Source of the DNA: TWA4 sp051879195
Lineage (GTDB): Bacteria; Bacillota; Clostridia; Lachnospirales; Lachnospiraceae
DNA length: 19,815 nucleotides
Assembly (NCBI GenBank): GCA_051879195.1
Contig: JBJELO010000035.1
Span: forward strand, 1-19,815
Direction: 5' to 3'
Part shown: positions 1 through 7,936 of the stretch, piece after piece
Numbering within the stretch: position 1 is the stretch's first letter
How the letters are laid out: each line of letters begins with the position of its first letter
Position numbers and translations under genes: made by a program
Notes under the pieces: generated by a model
Databases searched by the model: none
Told to the model about the DNA's origin: nothing
Seen by the model: the letters and a program-made list of their open reading frames with translations, nothing else

Positions 1-2
1 GG

Positions 3-71
3 AAGCCTCACATCGATCTGAAAGAAGGCATCCGCCGGTCTGTTCAGATTGTGGAGGAAGAACAGTTATAA
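3..71 (+). CDS. C-terminal 22 residues of an unidentified protein (partial)
   Basis: An open frame runs in from the window edge and stops at TAA 69-71, ending in the residues IVEEEQL. It is followed 36 bases later by a strong factor-independent terminator on the same strand, which supports it as the 3' end of a real + strand gene. The fragment KPHIDLKEGIRRSV loosely resembles the last helix of extended short-chain dehydrogenase/epimerase proteins. That is a weak impression from about 20 residues, so no function is assigned. Confidence 0.5.
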   Translation, partial: KPHIDLKEGIRRSVQIVEEEQL

Positions 72-107
72 TTAAAATTTGCGACTTACTGCGACAATAT
101 GATTATG

Positions 108-142
108 GGGCACGATGCCGTTTCCGGCATTGTGCCCTTTTT
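108..142 (+). terminator. Rho-independent terminator after the first gene
   Basis: A 13-bp stem pairs GGGCACGATGCCG (108-120) with CGGCATTGTGCCC (125-137), with one G-T wobble and a TTTC loop, followed by TTTTT. The U-tract is only on the + strand side, so it serves the gene ending at 71. In the other direction the hairpin is not followed by T residues, so it is a poor terminator for the convergent subtilase gene ending at 147. Confidence 0.85.
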
Positions 143-146
143 CATA

Positions 147-1928
147 TCACAGAACACCGTAACCGATATACGGATTGGGATAGATCTGAAAAGCCGGCAG
201 CTGCCTTGCATTGCGGTGAAACCAGCTTTTCAGGCGGGCACCGTAAAGCCACGGGTCATTCCCCTCCACAATCCCCCACTGCATGAGGAGAGCCGCCGCT
301 CCGGCAACCGCCGGTGCTGCAAAAGAAGTTCCCGTAAAACCGGCGTAATCCGCCATCCCTCCTCCTGCCGGCTCCCCGGTTCTTCCCCTTCCCGGTACTG
401 CGGTTCCCCGCCCTGCCCTCGGTGCCAGAACATCCACCCCCGGCGCCGCCAGATCCGGTTTGATCTGATTGGTAAATGCGGTAAAACCTCGCCCCGAAAA
501 TGATGCGTAGGTCTGCGTCCGCGAATCATAGGCTCCCACTGTGATAACCCGGTCTGAAGCGGAAGGAACCGTCAGCGTATGCTGCTGTCCGGGCACAGCA
601 AATCCCGTTCCCTGATTCAGTACAGTTCCAGCCGGTAGCCACAGCTCCAGTTCTCCCGACACAATACGGACCGGTGTAATCTGAATTCTCCAGTTTCCGC
701 TGTCTACAAACCGGTCTGCCGGAATCAGGTCGATAAAAATCTCCTGCAGGGGCTGATAGGGAGAAGGAAGACCGTTATAAATCACGATTCCCGTGCGTCC
801 GCTGCGGTACTGCCGGACAGGATGCGCCATGGCCAGAAGATCGGCATCGTAGTAGATGCGGAATATTTCACCGGAAGGAGAGATCAGCTGAATCTGACAG
901 ATATCAGCATAATTTTTCCAGATCTGAATACTGAAGGAGGCCTGACGCTGAGCCACGGTAAGCAGAATTTCATAAGGAAGCTCTCCCATACGAACAGAGG
1001 TATGAACCGCTTTCCCTGCCTCGTTGCCGCTTCCCACACAGATGGTCAGACGCTCCGACAGTGCAATTTCCGTCAGATAGGTGGACAGAAGACTTCTGCC
1101 GCTGTGAGAGCCGTAATTGTTGCCAATGCTCAGATTGATTGCCATGGGCCTTCCCAGTCCGGCTGCTTTCTTCACCAGATAGTCAACTGCCTGCATCAGC
1201 TGCGTTGTTTTTACATAATCATCATTTCCGCTCTGACCGAGGCGCACAACCACCAGCTCCGCTTCCGGCGCATATCCTTCCGCTATGAAATCGCTTTCTG
1301 TCACCCTGCTTCCCGCTGCGATTCCCGCCACAGCCGTGCCGTGACCGGAAAGATCCCGGAAAGCAGAAGGAACCGCCTCCCCGGAATTTCCCTGAAGAAA
1401 TGCATTGATTTCCTCCCCAGTGTATTCCCCTCCTCCTATCTGATCCCATAAGGCAGCAATTCTGGTGCTTCCGTCAGGATTACGAAATGCCGGATGAAAA
1501 ACGTCGATTCCCGAATCCGCGATCCCCACCAGAACGCCCCGCCCGGTCAGATTGATTCCCAGTCTCTCCCGCAGCAGAGGGATACCGGAAACCTGCACAC
1601 TGTCCACCTGCGCGGCCGAAAAAAGCGGCGCTCCTCCCATATACAGTCTTTTGGGAATTTCAATATAAATAACTCCGGGTGTCTGCGCCAGTTCTCCCAG
1701 AAGCCGCTGGGGCACCCGCATCAGCATATAATTCCCTGTCAGGACATCAAAAACGATTTCCGGATGCAGGTCCAGAAAACGCTCCGGATAAACGGAATAG
1801 CGCACCACCAGTTCCCAGGTATTTTCCTCAGGGGAATACCCCGTATTCAGAATCTCTGAGCGCATTCTTTCCGCTTCCGATACGTTCAGACTCACATTCA
1901 ATACATTTTCAAATTCCGGAAAATACAT
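147..1928 (-). CDS. Csp-like S8 (subtilisin family) serine peptidase
   Basis: A 593-residue cytoplasmic-type subtilase without signal peptide. Residues about 1-97 resemble the prodomain of clostridial Csp proteases, ending in YIEIPKRLYM. The peptidase domain carries the full triad: Asp138 (GIADSGID), His196 (DLSGHGTAVAG) and Ser535 (GFTGTSFAAPAVAG), with oxyanion Asn302 (GSGNEAG). About 140 residues between the Asn and Ser blocks (roughly 312-455) fit the jelly-roll insert of CspB-type proteases. Known family role: Csp proteases activate the cortex hydrolase pro-SleC during Clostridium spore germination; Lachnospiraceae carry many relatives of unproven function. A Gly/Arg-rich loop (about 504-525) sits just before the catalytic Ser. 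The start ATG is preceded by AGGAAAGGGA. It is divergent from the phospholipase-like gene. No sleC or cspC is visible nearby, so the germination role is inference. Confidence 0.9.
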   Translation of the reverse strand: MYFPEFENVLNVSLNVSEAERMRSEILNTGYSPEENTWELVVRYSVYPERFLDLHPEIVFDVLTGNYMLMRVPQRLLGELAQTPGVIYIEIPKRLYMGGAPLFSAAQVDSVQVSGIPLLRERLGINLTGRGVLVGIADSGIDVFHPAFRNPDGSTRIAALWDQIGGGEYTGEEINAFLQGNSGEAVPSAFRDLSGHGTAVAGIAAGSRVTESDFIAEGYAPEAELVVVRLGQSGNDDYVKTTQLMQAVDYLVKKAAGLGRPMAINLSIGNNYGSHSGRSLLSTYLTEIALSERLTICVGSGNEAGKAVHTSVRMGELPYEILLTVAQRQASFSIQIWKNYADICQIQLISPSGEIFRIYYDADLLAMAHPVRQYRSGRTGIVIYNGLPSPYQPLQEIFIDLIPADRFVDSGNWRIQITPVRIVSGELELWLPAGTVLNQGTGFAVPGQQHTLTVPSASDRVITVGAYDSRTQTYASFSGRGFTAFTNQIKPDLAAPGVDVLAPRAGRGTAVPGRGRTGEPAGGGMADYAGFTGTSFAAPAVAGAAALLMQWGIVEGNDPWLYGARLKSWFHRNARQLPAFQIYPNPYIGYGVL

Positions 1929-2001
1929 ATAAATCCCTTTCCTGTTCCCTGTCTGTAAATACAGTATATGAAATTTTCACAGAAATAAGAAAATCTTTTT
2001 T

Positions 2002-2019
2002 CATATTTTATCAAATATG
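2002..2019. other. Inverted repeat in a divergent intergenic region
   Basis: CATATTT, TATC, AAATATG form a perfect 7-bp inverted repeat with a 4-base spacer. It lies between the divergent subtilase and phospholipase-like genes (gap 1929-2133). It could be an operator or a chance AT-rich palindrome. A convincing sigma-A promoter could not be fixed for either gene here; TGTGATAAT at about 2042-2050 is a possible extended -10 for the + strand gene, without a good -35. Confidence 0.3.
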
Positions 2020-2133
2020 CCGCTATTATTTTCAGCAAACCTGTGATAATCTTTTATAGGAAACGGTTAACACAAACTAACATCCGTGCTGTTCTTTCGT
2101 GCTGCACCGGAACCTACAAGGAGATTACCCCTT

Positions 2134-2691
2134 ATGAGAAAGAAATCACACATCGGCCTTGCCCGATTTTTAACCGCTGATAAAAACCACAATCTGTTAT
2201 CCCTTCATCGTTATTTTTTCTATGCAGGAAGTATTCTGCCGGATTGTCGTCCTTCTTTTATTACAACGAGACACAATATCGAAAGTACACTTCCCCTGAT
2301 TCAGGAATATATGGAGCGTGTCCGTCTGAACCGCCTCCGCACGGTCAGCACTTATCTGAACCGCCGCGACTGCATTACGATCGGACAGATCCTTCACTAT
2401 ATAGCAGACTATTTTACGTATCCTCATAACTCCATTTATCCGGGTTCGCTGAAGGATCACTGTAATTATGAACAGTACCTGAAGCTCCGCCTGAGAGAAT
2501 ATTTCCAGAGCGGTGAAGCTTTCCATGTACAGTACACCCCCCTGGAAGCCCGCATGAGCACCGGAGATATCATCCGCTTTATCGAACAGAAGCATCAGGA
2601 ATATCTGCAGCTTCCTTCCCACGATATCGAAAGCGACTGTCAGTATATCATCGCCATCAACCAGAGCGTACTCAGTGCTCTGAGTGCATAA
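2134..2691 (+). CDS. Zinc-dependent phospholipase C family protein
   Basis: A 185-residue protein starting MRKKSHIGLARF. This start is chosen over an in-frame ATG at 2086 because AAGGAG (2118-2123) lies 10 bases upstream and the family typically begins with this motif. Potential metal ligands are spread as in the Zn_dep_PLPC family: His6, Asp37 in GSILPDC, His47, His88 and Asp92 in ILHYIADYF, His98 in YPHN and His109. There is no signal peptide, unlike secreted clostridial alpha-toxins, and no C2-like domain. Small cytoplasmic members like this are common in gut Clostridia and have no proven substrate. It is divergent from the subtilase, convergent with nrdD, and ends at a shared terminator. 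Confidence 0.85.
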   Translation: MRKKSHIGLARFLTADKNHNLLSLHRYFFYAGSILPDCRPSFITTRHNIESTLPLIQEYMERVRLNRLRTVSTYLNRRDCITIGQILHYIADYFTYPHNSIYPGSLKDHCNYEQYLKLRLREYFQSGEAFHVQYTPLEARMSTGDIIRFIEQKHQEYLQLPSHDIESDCQYIIAINQSVLSALSA

Positions 2692-2712
2692 ACGAACGTA
2701 ACGTTCAGCAGC

Positions 2713-2762
2713 AAAAAGCACGCTGTTTATCCACAATCCCGGGATAATTCAGCGTGCTTTTT
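2713..2762. terminator. Bidirectional terminator between convergent genes
   Basis: AAAAAGCACGCT (2713-2724) pairs perfectly with AGCGTGCTTTTT (2751-2762). An inner stem, TTATCC with GGATAA, extends it. The A-run on the left and T-run on the right give a U-tract in both directions. It therefore serves both the phospholipase-like gene (+) and nrdD (-). Confidence 0.9.
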
Positions 2763-2797
2763 CTCTGTTGTCTGCGCTATGATATCAGATCTGTCTG

Positions 2798-5248
2798 TTA
2801 TACAGCCGCATGGTCCACATATTTCTTGATATTGGAAGCGGTGGCAAAACGGTGCATGCCGGTTTCATCCAGTACGACCAGCGTCGGCGCCTGTCTGACT
2901 CCGTACCGTTCCGTCAGTTCCGGATGCTCAGAAGCATTGATCACCTGATAGCTCATCCCTTCCAGGAAATTCTTCGCAATCCTGCAGTTGGGACAGGTAT
3001 CCGTCACAAAAAGCATCCTGTCTGTATGTGCATCTCTTTCCTCTGCTGCCTCTATCAGTTCTGCTGTCTCTGTCTGATCTGCTGTTTCGATTGGTTTCGG
3101 CGATACCGTCTGCTCTCCTGCCGCAAATGCATCGACTGTTACCATATTGCCGGCAACCGGTCTCTTCATCACGGAATTCTTCACATCGTATGTTACGCGG
3201 TCTTTAAACTCCTGCATCTTTCCTTCGTTCCAGTTCTGTACGGGACGATAATATCCTGTGATACGGGAATAAATCTCCGTCTTTTCTCCGCACACAGGGC
3301 AGATGCCCACTTCCCCGCTGATATATCCGTGATTTTTACATACGGAATAGGTAGGGGAAATCGTATAATAGGGCAGCTTGTAGTTGGTAGCAATCGCCCG
3401 CACCAGCTTGGCGGCTGCTTTCCAGTCGGGCAGCTTCTCACCCAGGAATGCATGGAATACAGTTCCAGAAGTATACCTCGTCTGCAGATTATCCTGAATA
3501 TCCAATGCATCAAAAATATCGGAGGTATAGCCAACGGGCAGATGAGAGCTGTTGGTATAGTAAGGAGTCTCTCCTTCTCCGCCTGCCGTAATAATATCGG
3601 GATAACGTTCCCTGTCGTGTTTTGCCAGACGATATGTGGTGGACTCGGCAGGTGTCGCCTCCAGATTATAGAGATCACCGTACTGCTCCTGATAGTCTGA
3701 CAAACGCTCACGCATATGGTCCAGCACTTCCTCTGCGAATCTCTGACACGAGGCATGCGTCATATCCTCGCGGATCCATTTGGCATTCAGACCGGCTTCA
3801 TTCATACCAATCAGCCCGATGGTTGAAAAATGGTTGCTGAAGCTTCCCAGATAATGCTTCGTGTAGGGATACAGCCCGGCCTCCAGAAGCTGTGAAATCA
3901 CGTCACGCTTGATCTTCAGCGATCTGGCTGCAAGATCCATCAGATGATCAAGGCGTTTGTAGAAGTCCGCCTCATCCTCAGCCAGATAGGCAATACGGGG
4001 CATATTGATGGTTACGACGCCCACGGAACCGGTGCTTTCGCCGGAACCGAAGAATCCGCCGGACTTTTTACGCAGCTCACGCAGATCGAGACGCAGTCTG
4101 CAGCACATGCTGCGCACATCACTGGGATTCATGTCGCTGTTAATGTAATTGGAAAAATACGGGGTACCGTATTTGGCAGTCATCTCAAAAAGCAGACGGT
4201 TATTCTCCGTATCGGACCAGTCAAAATCCCTGGTAATGGAATAGGTCGGAATGGGATACTGGAAGCCGCGTCCGTTGTAATCCCCCTCCAGCATGGTCTC
4301 GATAAAGGCCTTATTGACCATGGCCATCTCTTCCTTACAGTCCTTATAGCAGAAATCCATCTCTTTGCCGCCTACGATGGCCGGAAGCTCCGCCAGATCC
4401 TCCGGAACGGTCCAGTCAAGCGTAATATTGGTAAACGGTGCCTGTGTTCCCCAGCGGCTGGGCGTATTGACTCCGTATACAAAAGACTGAATACACTGAA
4501 GAACCTGCTCGTAGCTCAGATGATCCACCTTTACAAAAGGAGCAAGATAGGTATCAAAGGACGAAAATGCCTGTGCTCCTGCCCATTCATTCTGCATGGT
4601 TCCCAGGAAATTCACCATCTGGTTGCAGAGAACGGAAAGGTGCTTTGCAGGGCCTGAAGTAATCTTGCCGCTGACGCCGCCCAGACCTTCCTGGATCAGC
4701 TGCTTCAGCGACCAGCCTGCACAGTAACCGGTCAGCATCGACAAATCATGGATATGAATATCCGCATTCCGGTGAGCCTCGGCAATCTCTTCGTCATATA
4801 CTTCGGAAAGCCAGTAATTAGCGGTAATCGCACCGGAGTTGCTCAGAATCAGGCCACCCACAGAATAGGTAACCGTAGAATTCTCCTTCACGCGCCAGTC
4901 AGATACCTTCAGATAGCTGTCCACCACGTCCTTATAATTCAAAATAGCGGAATGCATGTTGCGCATCTTCTCCCGCTGCTTCCGGTAAAGGATATAGGCT
5001 TTGGCCACTTCCGTGTATCCTGCCTGCTCCAGAGTACGCTCCACACTGTCCTGAATCTCCTCAACGGAAATCTTATTGTCACAAATGCTCTTCTGAAAAT
5101 CAGCGGTCACCCGCAGCGCCAGCAGATTAAGAATCTCCTCATTGTAAAAATTCTTTGTTGCCACAAATGCCTTTTCAATGGCATCGCGGATCTTACCAAG
5201 CTCAAATTCTGCTATCTGTCCATCTCTTTTCTGAACATTCAGTATCAT
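2798..5248 (-). CDS. nrdD: Anaerobic (class III) ribonucleoside-triphosphate reductase with C-terminal glutaredoxin/NrdH-like domain
   Basis: An 816-residue glycyl-radical enzyme reducing NTPs to dNTPs without oxygen. The N-terminal ATP-cone spans about 1-92 (starting MILNVQKRDG) and is the allosteric site. Candidate active-site cysteines are Cys176 (TGYCAGWS) and the Cys382-Cys383 pair (SMCCRLRLD). A metal-binding segment contains Cys637, His640, Cys650 and Cys653. The glycyl radical site is Gly665 in SRITGYYRP. The usual protein would end near residue 690. Here a low-complexity linker (about 690-743) leads to a redoxin domain with CPNC (752-755) and a cis-Pro motif, RQAPTLVV. This suggests a built-in thiol reductant instead of formate. 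The start has GGGAGG 10 bases upstream. It is a single-gene unit behind two candidate promoters and an NrdR box. Its activase nrdG lies about 3.2 kb upstream. Confidence 0.96.
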   Translation of the reverse strand: MILNVQKRDGQIAEFELGKIRDAIEKAFVATKNFYNEEILNLLALRVTADFQKSICDNKISVEEIQDSVERTLEQAGYTEVAKAYILYRKQREKMRNMHSAILNYKDVVDSYLKVSDWRVKENSTVTYSVGGLILSNSGAITANYWLSEVYDEEIAEAHRNADIHIHDLSMLTGYCAGWSLKQLIQEGLGGVSGKITSGPAKHLSVLCNQMVNFLGTMQNEWAGAQAFSSFDTYLAPFVKVDHLSYEQVLQCIQSFVYGVNTPSRWGTQAPFTNITLDWTVPEDLAELPAIVGGKEMDFCYKDCKEEMAMVNKAFIETMLEGDYNGRGFQYPIPTYSITRDFDWSDTENNRLLFEMTAKYGTPYFSNYINSDMNPSDVRSMCCRLRLDLRELRKKSGGFFGSGESTGSVGVVTINMPRIAYLAEDEADFYKRLDHLMDLAARSLKIKRDVISQLLEAGLYPYTKHYLGSFSNHFSTIGLIGMNEAGLNAKWIREDMTHASCQRFAEEVLDHMRERLSDYQEQYGDLYNLEATPAESTTYRLAKHDRERYPDIITAGGEGETPYYTNSSHLPVGYTSDIFDALDIQDNLQTRYTSGTVFHAFLGEKLPDWKAAAKLVRAIATNYKLPYYTISPTYSVCKNHGYISGEVGICPVCGEKTEIYSRITGYYRPVQNWNEGKMQEFKDRVTYDVKNSVMKRPVAGNMVTVDAFAAGEQTVSPKPIETADQTETAELIEAAEERDAHTDRMLFVTDTCPNCRIAKNFLEGMSYQVINASEHPELTERYGVRQAPTLVVLDETGMHRFATASNIKKYVDHAAV

Positions 5249-5287
5249 CTATAAAAAACCTCCCAGTTATGTAACGAATTGAATCAA

Positions 5288-5316
5288 ATTATACCAGCCG
5301 CCCATTTTGTAGTCAA
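5288..5316 (-). promoter_or_regulatory. Proximal nrdD promoter (P2)
   Basis: On the minus strand TTGACT (plus 5311-5316) is separated by exactly 17 bases from TATAAT (plus 5288-5293). This is a near-consensus sigma-A promoter about 40 bases upstream of the nrdD start codon. It lies downstream of the 5319-5351 hairpin, so it is insulated from upstream transcription. Confidence 0.8.
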
Positions 5317-5318
5317 TA

Positions 5319-5351
5319 AAAAAGTACAATATCTTCCGCATTGTACTTTTT
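5319..5351. terminator. Terminator-like hairpin between hflX and nrdD
   Basis: AAAAAGTACAAT (5319-5330) pairs perfectly with ATTGTACTTTTT (5340-5351) around a 9-base loop. On the minus strand this gives a stem followed by a T-run, so it can terminate the nrdG-dut-TPR-hflX unit, 68 bases after the hflX stop. It also lies between the distal (P1) and proximal (P2) nrdD promoters, so P1 RNA would begin with this hairpin. Confidence 0.8.
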
Positions 5352-5355
5352 AAAT

Positions 5356-5371
5356 ACACTATATATTGTGT
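5356..5371. promoter_or_regulatory. NrdR box upstream of nrdD
   Basis: ACACTATATATTGTGT matches the established NrdR-box consensus acaCwAtATaTwGtgt at all 16 positions. NrdR is the zinc-ribbon/ATP-cone repressor of bacterial ribonucleotide reductase genes. The box covers the -10 element of the distal promoter P1, so binding would block it. Known boxes usually come as a pair about one to three helical turns apart. Only a degenerate partner (5380-5395) could be found here, and its spacing is poor. Confidence 0.85.
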
Positions 5372-5385
5372 CTTGACTTTATCAA
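5358..5385 (-). promoter_or_regulatory. Distal nrdD promoter (P1), overlapped by the NrdR box
   Basis: On the minus strand TTGATA (plus 5380-5385) is followed after 16 bases by TATAGT (plus 5358-5363). Each hexamer differs from consensus at one position. The -10 lies inside the NrdR box. Predicted start is near 5351, at the very edge of the hairpin 5319-5351. Confidence 0.6.
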
Positions 5386-5418
5386 AATTCTGTGTGCCGC
5401 GTACATCCGTCCGCCGGA

Positions 5419-6660
5419 TCATTCGTACAGCTGTCCAAACAGTCCGGCCGGAATATAGCCGGTCACGCGGACCCCGTCTTCGGTATATTCCTCTGTCAGA
5501 AGCTGTCCGAACTGCCGGATCAGCTGGATTTTCCCGGCTTTTTCATAAGGAAAAAGCTTTTCCACAAAAATACTCTGCGAGCGGAGCAGTTTCAGAATGC
5601 CTTCTTTCAGTTCTGCCACGCCCTGTCCGCTGGCTGCGGAAATCCGAAAAACAGCATCCGCCCGTGAATCCCGGCATATCACTTCTCCGGCAACCCTGTC
5701 CATCTTGTTAAAAACCGTTATAACAGGCTTATCCGTTATGCCCAGTTCTCTCAATGTATCGTATACCACATACATGTGGAGATCCATCTGCGGATCAGAA
5801 GTGTCCACCACATGGAGAATCATGTCCGCATAACGCGCTTCCTCAAGGGTACTCCGAAACGCTTCGATCAGATTGTGGGGCAGTTTGTTAATAAATCCAA
5901 CCGTATCGGACAGCAGGATCCTCTGTCCCTCCTCTGTCTCCATAACACGGACAGCAGGATCCAAAGTGGCAAACAGCTGATCCTCAGCCAGCACCCCTGC
6001 CCCCGTCAGACGGTTGAACAGAGTCGATTTTCCCGCATTGGTATATCCCACAATGGCTGCCATGGGAAGCATGGAGCCGCTGCGCTTCTGTCTTGTCACA
6101 TCACGGTGACGCACCACTTCACGAAGTTCCGCTTTCAGGACACTGATCCGTTCATGGATAATACGCCGGTCCACTTCCAGTTTCTTTTCCCCGGGACCTC
6201 TTGTACCAATGCCGCCTCCCAGACGGGACAGACTGGAACGAAGTCCTACCAGACGTGCGGCCCGGTATTTCAGCTGAGCCAGTTCTACCTGAATCTTTCC
6301 TTCATGGGTAGTGGCATGTTTCGCAAAAATATCCAGAATCACCAGTGTGCGGTCCACCACCTTGGTCTGCAGAATGTCCTCCAGGTTGCGCAGCTGGGCG
6401 GGAGAAAGTTCATCATCACAAACGATACCGTCCGCATGTGTCAGGTAGATCAGTTCGATCAGCTCATCCAGCTTGCCGCTTCCCAGATACGTACCCGGGT
6501 GAATACTTTCCCGGTTCTGGATCAGCCTGCCAACTACAATACCTCCCGCAGTATCCACCAGATCTGCCAGTTCATCCAGAGAGTGCTCCGCAAACTCCCC
6601 AGAACCGGTACACACAGTCACAAGAATCAGCTTTTCCTGCTGCTGTTTCGTTTCTATCAT
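5419..6660 (-). CDS. hflX: GTPase HflX
   Basis: A 413-residue ribosome-associated GTPase that splits stalled or hibernating 70S ribosomes. The N-terminal HflX domain includes the conserved GGIGTRGPGEKKLEVDRR block (149-166). GTPase motifs are G1 GYTNAGKST (205-213), G3 DTVGF (252-256), G4 NKMD (318-321) and a G5-like SA (341-342). Length and motif order are typical. The start ATG has GGAAAGG upstream and lies 18 bases after the stop of the TPR gene, so it is the last gene of the nrdG-dut-TPR-hflX unit. Confidence 0.96.
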   Translation of the reverse strand: MIETKQQQEKLILVTVCTGSGEFAEHSLDELADLVDTAGGIVVGRLIQNRESIHPGTYLGSGKLDELIELIYLTHADGIVCDDELSPAQLRNLEDILQTKVVDRTLVILDIFAKHATTHEGKIQVELAQLKYRAARLVGLRSSLSRLGGGIGTRGPGEKKLEVDRRIIHERISVLKAELREVVRHRDVTRQKRSGSMLPMAAIVGYTNAGKSTLFNRLTGAGVLAEDQLFATLDPAVRVMETEEGQRILLSDTVGFINKLPHNLIEAFRSTLEEARYADMILHVVDTSDPQMDLHMYVVYDTLRELGITDKPVITVFNKMDRVAGEVICRDSRADAVFRISAASGQGVAELKEGILKLLRSQSIFVEKLFPYEKAGKIQLIRQFGQLLTEEYTEDGVRVTGYIPAGLFGQLYE

Positions 6661-6678
6661 CCAATCCGTCCTTTCCTG

Positions 6679-7920
6679 TCAGCTGCTCCGGTCTTTCAGA
6701 AAAGCCTGCTCATGATCCGTCGCTTCATCTTCTCCGTAAAGAGAAACATAGGTCTTCAAAGCATCCAGAGCCTCATCATATGCTCCGCAGGATTCATAGG
6801 CCGTGACCATATTGTAATACAGATCCTGCAGATCGCTTTTTCCAAAAGACCGGATTCCCTGCTCCAGATAGGTAACCGCCTGTTCACCCTGCCCGCAGCG
6901 GATAAAATATCTGGCAATGCGGTTATAATCATCGGCATCTGCATGATCGGATCCGACCTGCTCCAGATAAATGGAAAGGGCTTTCGCCGAATCTCCGTTC
7001 ATCTCATATGCGAGAGCCAGATATTCCTGCGCTTTATCATCCTTTTTCAGTGTCTCCGAAGAAAGCCTTTCTATGGCTTTTTTATAATCGCCGCAGATAT
7101 ATTCGATCATCCCCTGGTACTTACGCACTTCATCATCCGAACCTGCCGCGTCGGAATCCACATAGCCAGGCTGTTCAGTCAGCTTCAGATATCCCACTGC
7201 TTCTTCCTCCCAGCCGGCCTGATCCATACTGTCATAAATATTCCAGAACAGATCATAACCGTTCTCTTTTTTCTTCACAGCTGCATCAAAATCTTCCATG
7301 GCTTTTTCCTTATCACCAAGCCAGCAGTACATGCTTCCCCGGCGGTAACGAAGCAAAGCCGTATCGCCCTCCAGTTCCAGCAAAGCACTGTAAGTAACAA
7401 CAGCCGCTTCGTAATCTTCCAGAGCACTCTCCGCATCTGCACGGTACCAGAGAATATCATACTCCATATTTCCAATATTGATTCCTGAATAATCAAGCGC
7501 ACGGTTCAGATACTCAATGGCACCTTCATAATCACCCGTCTCATATGCTGCAATTCCCATGCCGCGGTAAGCCTGTTGATTCTCATCATCCAGATTCAGT
7601 GCAAGCTGAAACTGCTTCTTTGCATCCTCATACTCTTTGCTGCCCAGATAGGCGATTCCCAGATAAATATAATTATCCGGGTTCATATTATCTGCAATTA
7701 CCGCATTTTTAAACACAGTCTGTGCTTCGGCATAATCACCCTGCCGGCACAAAGCCACTCCCTCTCTCTCCAGACTTCCTTTGTTCCATGCAGAAATACC
7801 GGCAATCAGTATTACCACGGCTGCACAGACACATACCGCAATCTTCCCGTTGCGGCTTTTCAGGGAACGGACCAGCTGTGTCTTTTTATATTGCAATTTT
7901 TCCTTTTTATTCACCAGCAT
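6679..7920 (-). CDS. Membrane-anchored tetratricopeptide repeat protein
   Basis: A 413-residue protein with a basic N-terminus, one transmembrane segment at about 27-45, and TPR-type helical repeats from about 50 to the C-terminus. Typical TPR signatures are visible, such as NYIYLGIAYLGSKEYEDAKKQFQLAL and later A-Y-x-x-x-G-D-Y-x-x-A patterns. TPR arrays bind protein partners; no catalytic motif is seen. With positive residues before the membrane span, the repeats are probably outside the cell. AGGAGGAG upstream of the ATG overlaps the dut stop codon TAG, suggesting translational coupling. It sits between dut and hflX. A link to nucleotide metabolism is not evident and co-transcription may be incidental. 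Confidence 0.88.
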   Translation of the reverse strand: MLVNKKEKLQYKKTQLVRSLKSRNGKIAVCVCAAVVILIAGISAWNKGSLEREGVALCRQGDYAEAQTVFKNAVIADNMNPDNYIYLGIAYLGSKEYEDAKKQFQLALNLDDENQQAYRGMGIAAYETGDYEGAIEYLNRALDYSGINIGNMEYDILWYRADAESALEDYEAAVVTYSALLELEGDTALLRYRRGSMYCWLGDKEKAMEDFDAAVKKKENGYDLFWNIYDSMDQAGWEEEAVGYLKLTEQPGYVDSDAAGSDDEVRKYQGMIEYICGDYKKAIERLSSETLKKDDKAQEYLALAYEMNGDSAKALSIYLEQVGSDHADADDYNRIARYFIRCGQGEQAVTYLEQGIRSFGKSDLQDLYYNMVTAYESCGAYDEALDALKTYVSLYGEDEATDHEQAFLKDRSS

Positions 7921-7936
7921 CTGTTATCTGCTCCTC

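Noticed and set aside
822..1451. Open frame antisense to the subtilase gene
   Set aside because: Shadow of the minus-strand protease, whose catalytic motifs are intact; the translated product looks like no protein family.
2086..2133. Longer N-terminus for the phospholipase-like protein
   Set aside because: The ATG at 2134 has AAGGAG at proper spacing and gives the expected N-terminal motif.
2197..2736. Minus-strand open frame opposite the phospholipase-like gene
   Set aside because: It runs through the bidirectional terminator and opposes a gene with conserved metal ligands and a good ribosome site.
3944..4657. 237-codon + strand frame inside nrdD
   Set aside because: Antisense to a highly conserved NrdD core; no ribosome site or domain.
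5373..5378. TTGACT as a + strand -35 element
   Set aside because: No -10-like sequence at 16-18 bases downstream on that strand, and no + strand gene follows.
5380..5395. Possible second NrdR box (TATCAAAATTCTGTGT)
   Set aside because: Only about 10 of 16 positions match, and its centre is 24 bp from the first box, which does not suit the helical phasing of paired NrdR sites.
5776..7488. A 570-codon open frame on the + strand
   Set aside because: It lies antisense to hflX and the TPR gene, both of which have clear family motifs, ribosome sites and operon spacing. Its translation has no recognisable domain.
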